The notes under the pieces are model-generated. The model was not told the origin of the DNA. It saw only the letters and a list, made by a program, of their open reading frames with translations, and ran no database searches. DNA of 64,000 nucleotides, taken from Leishmania martiniquensis (Eukaryota; Euglenozoa; Kinetoplastea; Trypanosomatida; Trypanosomatidae). The DNA lies in the NCBI RefSeq assembly GCF_017916325.1, contig NC_090161.1, positions 979,501 to 1,043,500 of the forward strand, given 5' to 3'. Position numbers and translations under genes: made by a program. This document shows, in pieces, positions 50,318 to 61,644 of the stretch; within the stretch, counting starts at the first letter, position 1, and each line of letters starts with the position of its first letter.

Positions 50318-53300
50318 GTGACCCAGGCGGCCGTTCATCTAAGTGGTCGAGAGGGCGAGGGAGTCAATGGCGTTAAGGGTGCCTTTGCTTCCAAGGCGGT
50401 GAAGTCGTTCGCTAGCGAGTGCAGGCGAGTGCCAGTCAAGGATGTAGTGCCGTTGCTTAGCAGCAAGTTTCCTGGTAGCTCTGTAGCCCTTCGCGAGGGA
50501 GCTGAAGCGGCGGTAAACCGACTAGTCTTTGCCGCTGAAGCTTTGGCGCATCTTAGCTGCTCGTTACGGAGTGCGTTAACGGGCCACAACTTGGTCCAGC
50601 AATTGCATGCCTCGATCTTGACACAGAAAAATATGAGTGGCTGCAGCTGACAGAACGGAATCTTTTTGCTTGGCAGCGGGAGAAGTTACTGTGTGGAAAT
50701 TTCGACGTGACTTCATCGCACGTTGCGAGGTGCCCTGGCCAGCTAAACTGAGGGATAAGAGGTTCTCATCGTAGGGGCCAAAGAGGATGCGCTGGTTTTC
50801 TTTGCCATAAATGAGGTGAGACCAGAAAAGGGAAGTGGAGCCGTGAACCTGATCCTCACATGACGTGTAGTGACCAAGCAGATTGGAGAGGCGAGGCACA
50901 AGCGAAGGGGACGGATCAGAGGGAGTGCATGCAACGGCGGGGCAACAGACCGGCAACCCATTATGCGCATGCGAGAGAATCAGTGTAAAAAAAAAGAAGC
51001 AGTGACGCCACCGACACAAACATATATTGTGAGAGGTGGCGCTATGACATCCGATCGATGCCTTCCGAGGGAAAGGCGTAGGGTGTGAGGCTCACTCACG
51101 ATGAGCGCGAACCACACCCTCCGGCGACGGAGACATTGAGGCAGCGCATGAGCCAAAGCATGCACAAGAAGTGGGCACTGTCTACCTCGGAGCAGCGCTC
51201 GGCACTGATGAAAAGGGTTTTGTGGCTTTGCAGAATTCCGGAGGCGAGAGTCATGTTAGTAAGTGCGCTGCTTCTCTCCCTATGGAAAGCATTGAAACAC
51301 TCGTGGACGCTACAGCGCGAGGCGACGTTCGAACGCTGGCTGTTACCTGCCCTTTGGTGGGGCGACGAACGCCCTCAAGGGTGTTGGAAGATAGTGATGC
51401 GTGGCAGGGCGGTGCACGCGAGGCTCTTGACGAAGTACGACCTCTAGATACTCGTAGAAACGGCTTCCGAAGGGCAGGGCACAGGTGTTGGGCAGGCGGC
51501 GTGAAGGACGGCGAGCTCATTCGCCAAAAGCAGTGGTAGGACAGCGGGAAGCCGCATGCTACAGCCCTCCACTGTGGTGTGATTTCGGATCGAGCGGCTG
51601 AGATCAGGCAGCCAATAATGTTTCCGTGATACTCCGGCTGGTGTGCTGTGTGGATAAAGACTCTCTCTGCTAGCGAATCGCAGCGATGGAAGGTTGCACT
51701 GGAGCCAGCGAGTATGCTGGTGACGTGAAGCACGAATCTGACCGCTGGGCTCCGGCGGCAATGCCGTTACGCCGCTCGCTTGATCGCGCCAGCGGCAGCT
51801 CAGAGTGCGGGAAAGGCTTACCCCTCACGGGGGTGCGATGCGCGAGCGATGATGCGTTTAGTGAAGTGCACGAACTCAGACATCTCGGGAACATTCCAAA
51901 GACATACACCAGAGGCCATCACATGGACCTACACCCTGGACGAGTCGGGGACATGGAGGCGGATCGACTTGAGGCAGGATGCATTTTGAAGAGTGACGCA
52001 ACGAAGCCACGACGTGTGCAGAAAAGCCGGAGTGCAGCGCCTGGTGACGAAGAGAAATGCCCTTGAGAAAGGGCTGACGCCACCTTTGCGTGTGTGCGCA
52101 GCTCATCTGCGCGCACGCAATTTGGCAGGCGGAGGGCGCTCCTCTCTTTCCGCCAATCGCTCGGGCCGAATGCGAAGGCAACAGCAGAGGGGGGGGGCCT
52201 CGTGCAGAGTTGTATTACGAAGAGGCGATGCGGACGACCTGGAAAAGAGAGGGGTGTTTTTTCTTGCGTGCCGGTGGTGTGCAAGAAAACACCTCATGCC
52301 TGGGGTGGTGAAGTTCAGCGAGGTGGACGATACGCTGTCGAGTTGTTAACGACGGTGAACGACGTAGTCAGAGGCCATGAACTGGTCAGGGCGCTATCAA
52401 GGGGAAGTGCCTGTCACTTCCGTTGGAAGACATCCTGCTGCCAGACAGCTTGACCCGGGAGGCTGGGACTGGAACTGCGGTGCTGCCAAGAGGAAAGTGC
52501 GTTCGTCGAACTTTTCTGTTCCCCTGTGGGCTACTGGGCAAGTGCATAAACCGTGCAAATCTTCACTCCGACGTTGGAAGGACATCCGGCGGTGGTGCGA
52601 AGGGAGCTTGGTGTAGCACCGCCGCTCTGAGCTGATGCTCAAGTCGATGATATTCGCTCCTCCTCAGGCGCTGAAGGTGGAGCGCTGGTACTGCTATACA
52701 GAGATTTTGGAAGTAGCGCGAGAAGCCAATGCTGTATGGCGATCAAAGCAGTCGCATCCGCGCCGGTACTCGCTGGTCCGGGCTTGTTCCGAGCGTGATC
52801 TCCACGACGGTGAGACGAGAAAACACTGCTCACACGCATATTTATTGTGCACCGCCCTTCGCCGACATATCCGTCGGCGATTGGAGCTTTTTTTTTGATC
52901 ATGAGCCATCATCTTTTGGCATCGCCGTCTGGCCCATTGCACTTGGTCGGTGCTCGTTGCGCCTCAGTATTCCTCGCGGTTGTTTGTGTGCACCTTAGAC
53001 AAAGACATGAAGCGTTATTAAGACGAGGAGGGCCCTCAGGGAGTGTCTTTGGCTGAGGTCACAGAGTCGCTGCATTCCTTTAAGGGCAGTGCGCCCCGTT
53101 TTTTCTATCAGACAAGGGAGAGATGTGGCAGTGATTTAGGCTACGGAGAGGCGCCCCCATCTCGTCGAAGGGCTGTCGCTGTCGTTTCCACTAAAAGTGT
53201 AGAGGCTTGCGGGGCTGGTGAAATGCGAGTCAGAGCGCCATACACGATCACGCAGGCCGAGGCACGGGCGCTCGGATTAGGTATGCGGGCCCCGTAGGCC

Positions 53301-54146
53301 GCGCTCGCTCTTGCGCATTTACACCCGCTGGTGTGCACAAGATCACTGCCGGAACCCCTCGGGAGACCGCTTTCACCACCTGCAACGGTGGCAAAGGCAG
53401 AAAGATGACAGGCACTAATAGCTTTCTTTGTTGCTTGGGGCGTGGGGCAGCCATGCGTCACGATACTCGCCTAGAACATCATCGGCCGGGCGAGCTGTCT
53501 TGCGGACCCTCTTCAACGATGAGGGGAGGGTTGGGGGAGGGGCTCTGCAGGGATACTACAAGTGAATGGCGTGTATTAGAAGCATTGGGTGGCGGCTAAG
53601 AGGGACTGCGCAAGCGCACCTATTTATCAGTCGCTCTACCCGATGATGACTAGAGAGCAACAGGAATCCCCCCCTCCCCGATGGCTGTGCCTGCGCTACA
53701 GGGTATCGATGGTAAGGGCGGAGAGGTACCAGATAGGTTGCACTCTTTCACAGGCTTGGGACGCTTGCCGGCTCGGAGGAGTAGGGTACACCTATTGGAG
53801 TGCATTACGCGGCAATTTCAACATAATTGTCGAATACGTTCCATGTATCGCACATAGCTGTCTCCCCCCTTTTTTAGTGGCGCTTTGCATGGTTGAAGTT
53901 CTGTGCTCCCACGCAAAGCTGCCGTGCAGCACCTCGGCGGTGACGCGCCGTTCCCCTCCTCTGAACAGTTCACAACATCTCCAGACGGCGAGGTGAGACG
54001 CGAGGCGGACTGTGCTCCTACCGAGTATAGTCGCTGCATGGCGCAGCCACGACTACGCTACACGCTTGTAGATGAGGCGGTTTGTCTCCACGCACGCAAA
54101 GCAGTGCATAAGTGTAGACGTGAATGTCAATATTGCTTCAGATGTT
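50318..54146 (+). pseudogene. Possible decayed coding region or extinct mobile element
   Basis: This 3.8-kb part lacks the pyrimidine tracts and CA runs of the other spacers. It holds protein-like fragments broken by frameshifts and stops: 50318-50650 (KAVKSFASECRRVPVKDVVP, EAAVNRLVFAAEALAHLSC); then a second frame to the stop at 50749-50751 (EKYEWLQLTERNLFAWQREK); then a third frame with open segments at 51171-51539, 51780-51989, 51993-52349, 52377-52616, 53043-53297 and 53589-53996. Around 53240-53500 this frame reads TITQAEARALGLGMRAP and, past two stops, QALIAFFVAWGVGQPCVTIL. No reverse-transcriptase, recombinase or other domain could be named. A DIRE-like retroposon, a TATE-like element or an old host gene are all possible. 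Other frames also contain open runs, so chance is not excluded. Confidence 0.35.
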
Positions 54147-55355
54147 AGCAGACCGCAGCCCGTGCGTATGTGAGCGTCTTTGAACTGCTTAGTGTTTCTG
54201 CTCTTCCATAGTTGCGTTTGCGGCTTCTCCCTCTGCGACGTCTCGCTTGCCCACGAGTTTCGACGCGCCGTATGTGCTTTTTTGTGTTACTCATCAATCC
54301 CGCTGACTAATGTGCGCAGGTATCGCCCGCTTCTCTTCTCGTCTGCGTTTTCCTCTTCTGTTGTCGCTGCTGCTGACGTCTCTCTCTCTATATTTTCCTT
54401 CTTGGGGGGGGGGCTTCGCATCCGCTGCTTCGTTATCGATGGCCGATTCGTTGATGTGAAGGCTGCACGTCTTTCTCTTCCACCCATACAATAATGCCCA
54501 GTCCTCTCTCTTCTCGTGAACGTGTGCGGGGTTTGCGTACCCCAGCTAATGTCCGACAATCTAGTTGTGTGGCTGAGCGTAAGGGAGGAAGACGAGGTGT
54601 TGGGGCGTGCAGGGCAGCACATGAGCTCAGCAGAGCGTGTACAGAGATAAAAAGCACAGACAATGAAAAGGGGAGTGTTTACACTCATAGGGAGATTCTT
54701 GGTAACGCTGTAAAGTCCGTGCACGCTGACCTCCGTGCCGCACTAAAAACGTGTCCCGCCACGCCTAGGCGTGGTGAGCGCCGACTCTCCATCAGCGCTC
54801 TTGGCCCCTCCAGTAGGTAGAAAAGGGAACTTGTCGCTTTTCCAAATCCATCGCTTTCCTCCCCATCGACGTCAAGGCGGCCGACGGGAGGGCAGGTGAT
54901 CGAGAAAGGGCGATTCTTTGCTCACCTTGAGCTGCTGTATCGTCTCCGGCACTAGGCAACTTACATCAGCACACCCCCAGCTGGCGTACGTGCCGGTACA
55001 CGCGTTGGAAGTACATGTCGGCAAGTTCTGCTCGGGAGCCTCTTTCATATCGATTCTGCTGTTGACATCGCTGTATTTCCTTTTGTTTTCGTGTGCCCGC
55101 TCGTTTCTCCCTGTTGTTGACTGTGCTTGACATTTTACCTTTCGTCCTCTCTAGAAGACTCTGTTCTCTGCGCTGCTGCACTTCGATCTCTTTGCGCTCT
55201 CCTCTAAAGCGCTGCGCTCCTCATCACTCTTCCTCGAGGCACCGCCTCCGACGCGTCACGCATCATCCTTGCTACTATACAGCTCTCTTGCATCGAGATC
55301 GCCTGCGCTTGGCCTGCTTTATCTTTCAGCAACACAGAGAGTATCAGAAGTGAAG
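54147..55355. other. Intergenic spacer, no gene seen
   Basis: About 1.2 kb. Returns to C/T-rich texture (54180-54490 and 55040-55210). Confidence 0.55.
55130..55155 (+). promoter_or_regulatory. Predicted spliced-leader acceptor for the 55356 gene
   Basis: A T/C-rich run from about 55132 ends in CTAG with AG at 55154-55155, about 200 bases ahead of the ATG. A second candidate is TTTCAG with AG at 55328-55329, only 26 bases ahead. Confidence 0.4.
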
Positions 55356-56489
55356 ATGACCTCTGAGTGCTTCTATCTCGCGGCGCTCGTAACGACCGCC
55401 ATGACGATGACACTGTCGAATGTCACCTTCGTTCCAGACGGCATCTCTACAACCGTTGCCGGCACCTCCGTTGTCGTCCGTGACATTGCGCCGGATTGGA
55501 TTCAAACTTCATCGATGACCATCAGTTCCACTACCAAGCAGCTCGCCGTTGTCGTAATGGATCCGATTCTTGCACACTCGACGGCCATTGTGACAATTGG
55601 CGACTCTTCCACTGCTTTCAATGCTGACGTCAATGCGTCTATCTATGGAACCTTCAACATCTCCAAGACCCCCCATGATGATGAGTGCCGCACCAAGTCC
55701 TTTGTCATGGAGTCGTGCGACATGTATATGGCGGTCAGCGGCACCTTAAGTGCTTCCAACGAGCTACTGGAAGGCAGGCAGAACATCTGCGATGTTGTCG
55801 CCCAGCTCGCCGATGATCTCATTGCCCCTGCGCCATTCATTCAGTACCCCCCTGCTAAGGACGGGGCCTCGGATATTTCGAAGTCGACGTACCTGATGAA
55901 GTACCGTCTCGTCAACGCCCTCTCGGAGAACACCGGACTTCCTGTGGAGGCGCACTTTGTGCGCAAGAACGTTTTGCGGGTAGCTGTCGGCTCATTCGTC
56001 CGCACCAGCATCCTTTTCGACTCCTCCTATGACTACGATGTTGAGGTACTGGACGCCATGGGGGTGGTGACGCGGTGGGCCAAGGAGAAGCTCGGTATCT
56101 CTGTGGACCCCCAAAACCGCACGACGACAAGGATCCCGTTTCGCAGCGGTGCCGTGACGATCCCGACGCTGCGCAGCATTGCACATCAGGCAATCAATGA
56201 AAACGCCTTGGCGACGCTGCGGACACGTGTGCCGCGCGGCGCGTCTGTTGCCTACGACGTTGTCATCAACGAATTCAAGTGCACTTTATTCAACACCGTC
56301 TGCTCCATTCCTGTCATGAACGGCGTAGAGGTAATGAATACTCGGTTTACGGGAATGGGCGACATCGGATCCATCCTCGGCAACACAGCCAGCGCCTCCA
56401 TGGACGCCCTTCTCACCGACATCACCACAAGGGCATTTAAGGTTGTGGGTAGCACCTTTGGAGATCGCATCTACTTGCCCTTGTTTTGA
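55356..56489 (+). CDS. Secreted or lumenal protein, hypothetical
   Basis: 377 residues from the ATG at 55356; the open frame upstream (to 55269) is leader. The N-terminus CFYLAALVTTAMTMTLSNVTF is a plausible signal peptide. The rest has no membrane segment and is strand-rich, with several N-x-S/T sites and sparse cysteines (near residues 110, 118 and 149, and a later pair in FKCTLFNTVCSIP). Strand composition, glycosylation sites and a central helix (ICDVVAQLADDLIAP) recall the lumenal half of the PqiA-domain protein at 17684, which has YVCKVLVPQVQSSIL at a similar place. A shared BPI-like lipid-binding fold is possible but unproven. It ends bluntly in DRIYLPLF with no GPI signal or ER-retention motif. 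Confidence 0.85.
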   Translation: MTSECFYLAALVTTAMTMTLSNVTFVPDGISTTVAGTSVVVRDIAPDWIQTSSMTISSTTKQLAVVVMDPILAHSTAIVTIGDSSTAFNADVNASIYGTFNISKTPHDDECRTKSFVMESCDMYMAVSGTLSASNELLEGRQNICDVVAQLADDLIAPAPFIQYPPAKDGASDISKSTYLMKYRLVNALSENTGLPVEAHFVRKNVLRVAVGSFVRTSILFDSSYDYDVEVLDAMGVVTRWAKEKLGISVDPQNRTTTRIPFRSGAVTIPTLRSIAHQAINENALATLRTRVPRGASVAYDVVINEFKCTLFNTVCSIPVMNGVEVMNTRFTGMGDIGSILGNTASASMDALLTDITTRAFKVVGSTFGDRIYLPLF

Positions 56490-59400
56490 GTGGACTGTAC
56501 GCCCTCAGCACGGTGCGACTAGGTGATGACACCATGATGGCATGGAGGAAACACAAGGCGAGCGCCAACTGGGATGCCGTCTTCACTGCATCAGCGGGAA
56601 AGTACGAGGGTGCCACACTTGCATATGGCGAACATATCCACTCAAACAAACTCATTTCGTGGTCACGTTCCTTTCTGTTGCACATCAATGGTCGGCCTGC
56701 TCCGTACATGCTCCAGATGCGTCTCCCTTCGTCTCTTCTTCCCCCTTTCTTTCGCTCCGTTCGTACTTCTTTTCTCTCATGATGCCCCCCTCTTTCTGCC
56801 CGATCATACTGCTTTCCCCTTCTCACTCTCTTTCTCATCTCTGCCCGTGTCTGCGTACACGAGTCCGCGTGTGTTTGGCCGCCGACTGCGCCTCTCCATG
56901 ACGGCATCAGGTGAGGGATACGTACACGCCACAGCATGTAAGCACTCTGTCCCCCTCCTACGCACAAAAACCGCCTCTCATTCTTCTTCTTTGCTTTCTC
57001 TTCGCTTCTTAGCATCCCCTCCCTCCTTCCCTCCCTCCCTCTCTGCCGGCGTACGGCTCCGCTATGCCTCTGCTTTACGGCAGACGCGCCCATATCGCTC
57101 AGGAAGGAGTAGAAGGAGAGAGAGGAGGCAGGGGGAGTATCCTTTGAAAAAAAAAATAAGTGTCTCTGCTGTGTTTCCTGGCTGCGCGAAAACGAGCCCG
57201 AGCAGGATTCCATGCGCATCTGCGCGTGTGGTCTCCGTAGCCCTTTGCTCTCGGTGCTGCTCCTCTTCTTCCTCCCTTTACACCCCCCATTCTTACCTTC
57301 CTCCTTTTGTAGCTTCACCATGACGTGAGTCGATGGCCCCTTCCGACTTTTGCTGATACACCCTGCAGTAGCGGCGGCGGCGGCCGCACTCACGTCCAGG
57401 CAGTCTTACCAGACATCTCTTCTGCTGCCGTGCGAACGCGGAACTCGACCTGCTGCTGCCGCTTCTCTGGCGTATATCTGCGTCGCTTCGCCGTCATCCG
57501 TTTCTCTGTCTTCCAGATATATCTTTGAATACTGACCGTCTCTTTTCCATCGCTCCGTTCTGCACGCGTTCCCCCCTCACCTGTTACGAGCGCCTACCTC
57601 CAAAGCCGCAGCTGCATGCGGGGAGGATAGACCCTTCCTTTGGGGGATGGCCGGGCTACTGCGTACCCCTGTCGTAGATGACCAGCCGCCCATCTCACAG
57701 ACTGGAGAAGGCTCCTTTTGCCCAACGGCAGAGCTTGCATATCCTATGCCTGTAGAAGTGTGAGGCGCATGGATGGGGAGCACAAAAGCGGTAGGGCTGC
57801 TGCGACTACGACGTGCGGGGGAGGGTGCGATCGCTGCTTCTGTGTTGGTGGCATGATCGCAGTTACCAAATCCTTGTTGTTTCCTTTTTTTTTCGTATTG
57901 GCTGTCTTCTACGTCACAAGTATACGTCTCATACATAATTCGCCTCTGCCATCATTGCCCTGTAAACACATTACATCCTTCTCGACATCTGTTGCCGCTG
58001 GCAAAGCGCTGCTGGTGTTCGGTTGGCTGCGTGAGCGGGTACACTGGGACGATGACGACGGATATCTCCTTCTAGCCCTTCTATGCCTTGCACGTAGTGT
58101 TTTTCCACACCACTACTTGCTGCACTGCGATATGGTTCATGCCACTTTCACCAGTTTACGTGGCCCTTCTCTTGCTTATCCTCGACTCACGCCCCTCTGT
58201 ACGCACTCACCTACCTCCAAATTTGCGGTGACGCTCCTTCATTGTGGGCAGTGCTCCTCGCCACCGCCATCCCCTTCGCCTTCACTGTTACTATTCTGGC
58301 GGCTCGACAGCACCAACGCGTCAGTCGGTACAGTGAGCGTCCTGGCTCGCAAGGCAGCACCACAGATCCATGAATGACTGTTCGAAGGCCGTACGCCAAG
58401 GCCTATCAAGGTGGAGTTCGCATCGCACGGCACTTCAGTCGCGAAGCTCACTTTCTAGCTCTTTCTGCTCATTGCTAGCCAACTATGAACGATCAGGGCG
58501 ACGGTGAGTGCGTGTGCACGCGTGACTGAGCACTGCAGACGTGCGGGAGTGCGGTAACGCTACATGGGGCAGGTGCATCGCTACCGCACGTACCACTCTC
58601 CGCCATCTTACCGCGCAAGTCCGTACAGCGGACATGGCGCTGGAGATCCACCGCCTGATGAAGACGATCCTAGACTCGGTTATGAGGATAGACAGAGGTG
58701 GTAAACAACCCACCGTAGCAGCGCGCGACTCGCACGTTTCTGCGCACATGCACCCCCAGAGGTGTATCTCTGAAGCAATGCTCTCTCTCTGTCTTCCTCG
58801 CGGCACCCGTGCTCTTTCCGCCTCGATCCTCTGCGGTCAGCACGTGCGTATCGAGTGATGGAAGCACCTGAAGCGGGAGTTTCTGCAGGTGTTTTTCCTC
58901 TTCTCGTTTTTTCTGGAGGCTGTAGTGGTAGCGCTTTGGCGCCCCTTCATCTGCTTTTTCTCTCTCTCTGGCCTCTGGTCTCCTCCTTTATTTTTGCTCT
59001 TATATCTCTTTGTCGTCGGCGTTCGAGGAGTGCTGTCGCATGCACGTGTGTGTCAAGCTCTAAGAAAACGGCACAGACGCCGGCCCATTGTACGACTTGG
59101 CTCTGGTGCAGAGTGGAAATGGTGCAGGTCTCTCTCTCTCTCCGCGTCCTCTTGCGCGCATTGAAAGCGCCTACATCTTTCCTCCTCCGTCGTTTTCCAC
59201 GCATGCAGAATCGTCTCCTGGCCATTCGAATCGCCCAGAGGAGCATACTCCTTCTCTTCTTGATGTGAAGCTGATCCGAGAAATGTCTGAGAGTAGGATG
59301 GTGAAGAACGTATGGAAGCCTCGATGTGCTGCAGAGATGTTTCAGAGCCGCCTTCACACTATTCCTTACGCTGTACGACTGACTTCAGCTTCTGCACGCT

Positions 59401-60305
59401 TCCTCTCTCCTAGAGGACCACCAGATCTGCTATACTGCCCAAGCCGAGCGCTCCTGAAACGCTGCAGGCCGCCGTAGCATCCGCTTAACCCCTGCATGAT
59501 AGACCTCCCAGCATGCCGTCGTGAGCAGAACCACCAAATAATATGCCCACCGTAGTGGCCCCACGTTCTTATCTCTTCATGCGGCGCTCATATGCCTATG
59601 CGCGTATGTTCCCTAATTGCCGGTACACGCGCCCATAGCTGTTTTTTTTTGTCTCTCTTTTCCCGTTGAACAACGAGCCGGTATGGGTACCTGCACCCTC
59701 TCGCCCCTTGCACGCTCTTCTCGATATGGTTTCTCATCGTTTCTGCTGACTCTCACACACCCTTTCATCACATAAGCGCGAATGGCAGCGGAGGCGCACC
59801 GCGTGGTACGGGACTCCGGCTTCGATTTTCCTCCAGCCTGCTCAGCGCAATCTTGCTTGCTTGCGAGAACAGAAATACCGCGGAGATAGCACAAAAGCGA
59901 TTTCGACACGTTTAGAAGAATGAAGGGCGTAGAAAAGTGCCCGAGACCCGCTGAAAGGCCTTTATACTTCATGTGCATACAGGAATCACGCGGCGCTCGT
60001 TCTCTATGTTGCCCCACGATTGAACGGGGACCGGCACTGCTGTGCCAACAAGCACCCATGCGAAATCGAGACAATGAAAGAAGGCATGACTGAGCTCCTC
60101 TCTTTCTCTGGAGCGACATGAGCGCTTTCTTCTCTCTCTGCCACACAGCTCGCATCACACTCGCTCTCTGGTGTTTCCTTCTCCTGTGACCTTTGCCTGT
60201 CACCTACGGCTCTCTGCTCACGGGCGAAGGTGGGAAGCGGTGCTGCTGCCCACCCCACCCCCCTCCCCCTGCCCTGCCCGCCGATGGGCAGCTACTTACT
60301 ACTAA
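56490..60305. other. Long intergenic spacer, no gene seen
   Basis: About 3.8 kb. Strongly C/T-rich at 56720-57060 and 57240-57310, with an A run at about 57147-57156. Open frames of 100-250 codons are low-complexity and judged non-coding. Confidence 0.55.
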
Positions 60306-61163
60306 ATGGACCTGCTCTTTTGTGCCGGAGCCTCGCTCGCTTTCATCGGTGCCTTTTACGTGTGGCCGTCTGAGCGCCGGTTTCTCTACTCGGGTCTGAA
60401 GTCCCTTCACGCTGCGTCACGTGATCTGACCGTCTATGTCGATCGCGACAGTGATGAAGCCATTCGGAGACGCACGATCTCCTTTGCTATGTGCACCGTT
60501 GCCAGCGCTGTCTACCTCGCACTTAACCCGGTGCCTCCTGTCGCCACGAAGCAGCACGGAACCTGGTTGCGACCGGTGCTCCGGGCGTCTTTGTCGACTT
60601 TACTGCTCTTTGCAGGACCCCTTTCCGAGTCTTACTGGCTTGGGACGTTCGAGGCACCGGAGAGCGCCCTGCTTGTCTGGCGAAACTACGTCCTCTGCCC
60701 AATTGGGGAAGAGATGTTTTACCGTGGCGTTCTCTTTTCGCTGATGCGGTGCCGTTCTTCTGTAGCTCGCATAGGCGTTTCCGCCTTGCTCTTCGCGCTT
60801 TCGCACACCCACCACCTCGTCTCCATGGCGACAGACGCCTACAGAGCCCGCGACGGTGTGGACGTTGAGAATAAAGACAATTCCATGAAAGAGCGCGCGT
60901 GCTGGAGGTTGGCGCGGCGAGCCATGTGTGGGACGATAGTTTTCACGACACTATTTGGCCTCATGAGCGGGTATTACTATGAGCATGTCTGCGAAGGAAG
61001 CATTGCCGCTATCGCCGCAGCGCACGCCCTCTGCAACGTCATTGGACCTCCCAACTTCACGGTTCTGCGGGGCGGTCGCTTCTCTGCATCTCAGAAGGCG
61101 GCAAGTGCTGCTACGTACATAGCGGGTGTGGCGGCGTGGGCTTGGACGCTCGTACTTTACTAA
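60306..61163 (+). CDS. RCE1: CAAX prenyl protease 2 (RCE1 type)
   Basis: 285 residues from the ATG at 60306. A multipass membrane protein of the ABI/CPBP family with all active-site motifs: EExxxR as E135-E136...R140 in GEEMFYRG, FxxxH as F163...H167 in FALSH, and HxxxN as H240...N244 in HALCNVIGPP. The preceding WRNYVLCPIGEE is characteristic of eukaryotic RCE1. The enzyme sits in the ER membrane and removes the last three residues of CAAX proteins after farnesylation or geranylgeranylation, before carboxyl methylation; in trypanosomatids this processes Ras/Rab-like GTPases and other prenylated proteins. A charged loop at about 178-204 (RARDGVDVENKDNSMKERAC) between the second and third motifs looks longer than in the core fold. 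At least six hydrophobic segments are visible. Confidence 0.95.
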   Translation: MDLLFCAGASLAFIGAFYVWPSERRFLYSGLKSLHAASRDLTVYVDRDSDEAIRRRTISFAMCTVASAVYLALNPVPPVATKQHGTWLRPVLRASLSTLLLFAGPLSESYWLGTFEAPESALLVWRNYVLCPIGEEMFYRGVLFSLMRCRSSVARIGVSALLFALSHTHHLVSMATDAYRARDGVDVENKDNSMKERACWRLARRAMCGTIVFTTLFGLMSGYYYEHVCEGSIAAIAAAHALCNVIGPPNFTVLRGGRFSASQKAASAATYIAGVAAWAWTLVLY

Positions 61164-61644
61164 ACTCTGTTGCCCACGAGTAGTGGTTCGTATCCTCGCT
61201 GGATGATTCGTCGATCATCGTAGCCGCGCAAAAGTGCTGTGCGGCTGGAAGAAGCGACAGGGCGTTCTTCGCCATGGCTTATTCGTGTCCGCCTGAACAT
61301 CACTGCAAGTGAATCTGTGCAACGTCGCTCGGCGCACCGTTCGCCGGCGCACCTGGCACGCATCCTTCGGCTTGTGGAAGGCCGGTGCGTATGGGAGGCC
61401 CACCCATCCCTTCCGCTTATAATGGTAGGGGTAACCACCCCCAACTGGGGTGCACAGCTCCATTTCAATCCTCTTCAGCAACTAGATAACCGCTCCTCTA
61501 ATCGTCGTTTACGCCTGAATTCACATCCGCACGCACCTACGGCCACCCTCCTTTGCCCTCGACAGAAACGAAAACCTGCCTCTTTTGCCAATATCGTTTC
61601 CTCAACCTCCTGCGTTGCAGCCCGCAGCCTGGCTCTGCTGCATC
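61164..61644. other. Short intergenic spacer, no gene seen
   Basis: About 480 bases between RCE1 and 6PGL. A small inverted pairing, CCACCCCCAACTGGGGTG at about 61436-61453, could form a hairpin. Confidence 0.55.
61579..61620 (+). promoter_or_regulatory. Predicted spliced-leader acceptor for 6PGL
   Basis: A pyrimidine-rich stretch ends in TTGCAG with AG at 61619-61620, 24 bases before the ATG at 61645. This supports that ATG over the non-ATG start of the open frame at 61585. Confidence 0.45.

Noticed and set aside
56574..57323. 249-codon open frame after the secreted-protein gene
   Set aside because: Composition is that of C/T-rich spacer (Ser, Leu, Pro, Phe) with no domain pattern.
57718..58377. 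219-codon open frame with a hydrophobic segment
   Set aside because: The hydrophobic part comes from a T-rich tract; the rest is low-complexity. No ATG-proximal splice signal stands out.
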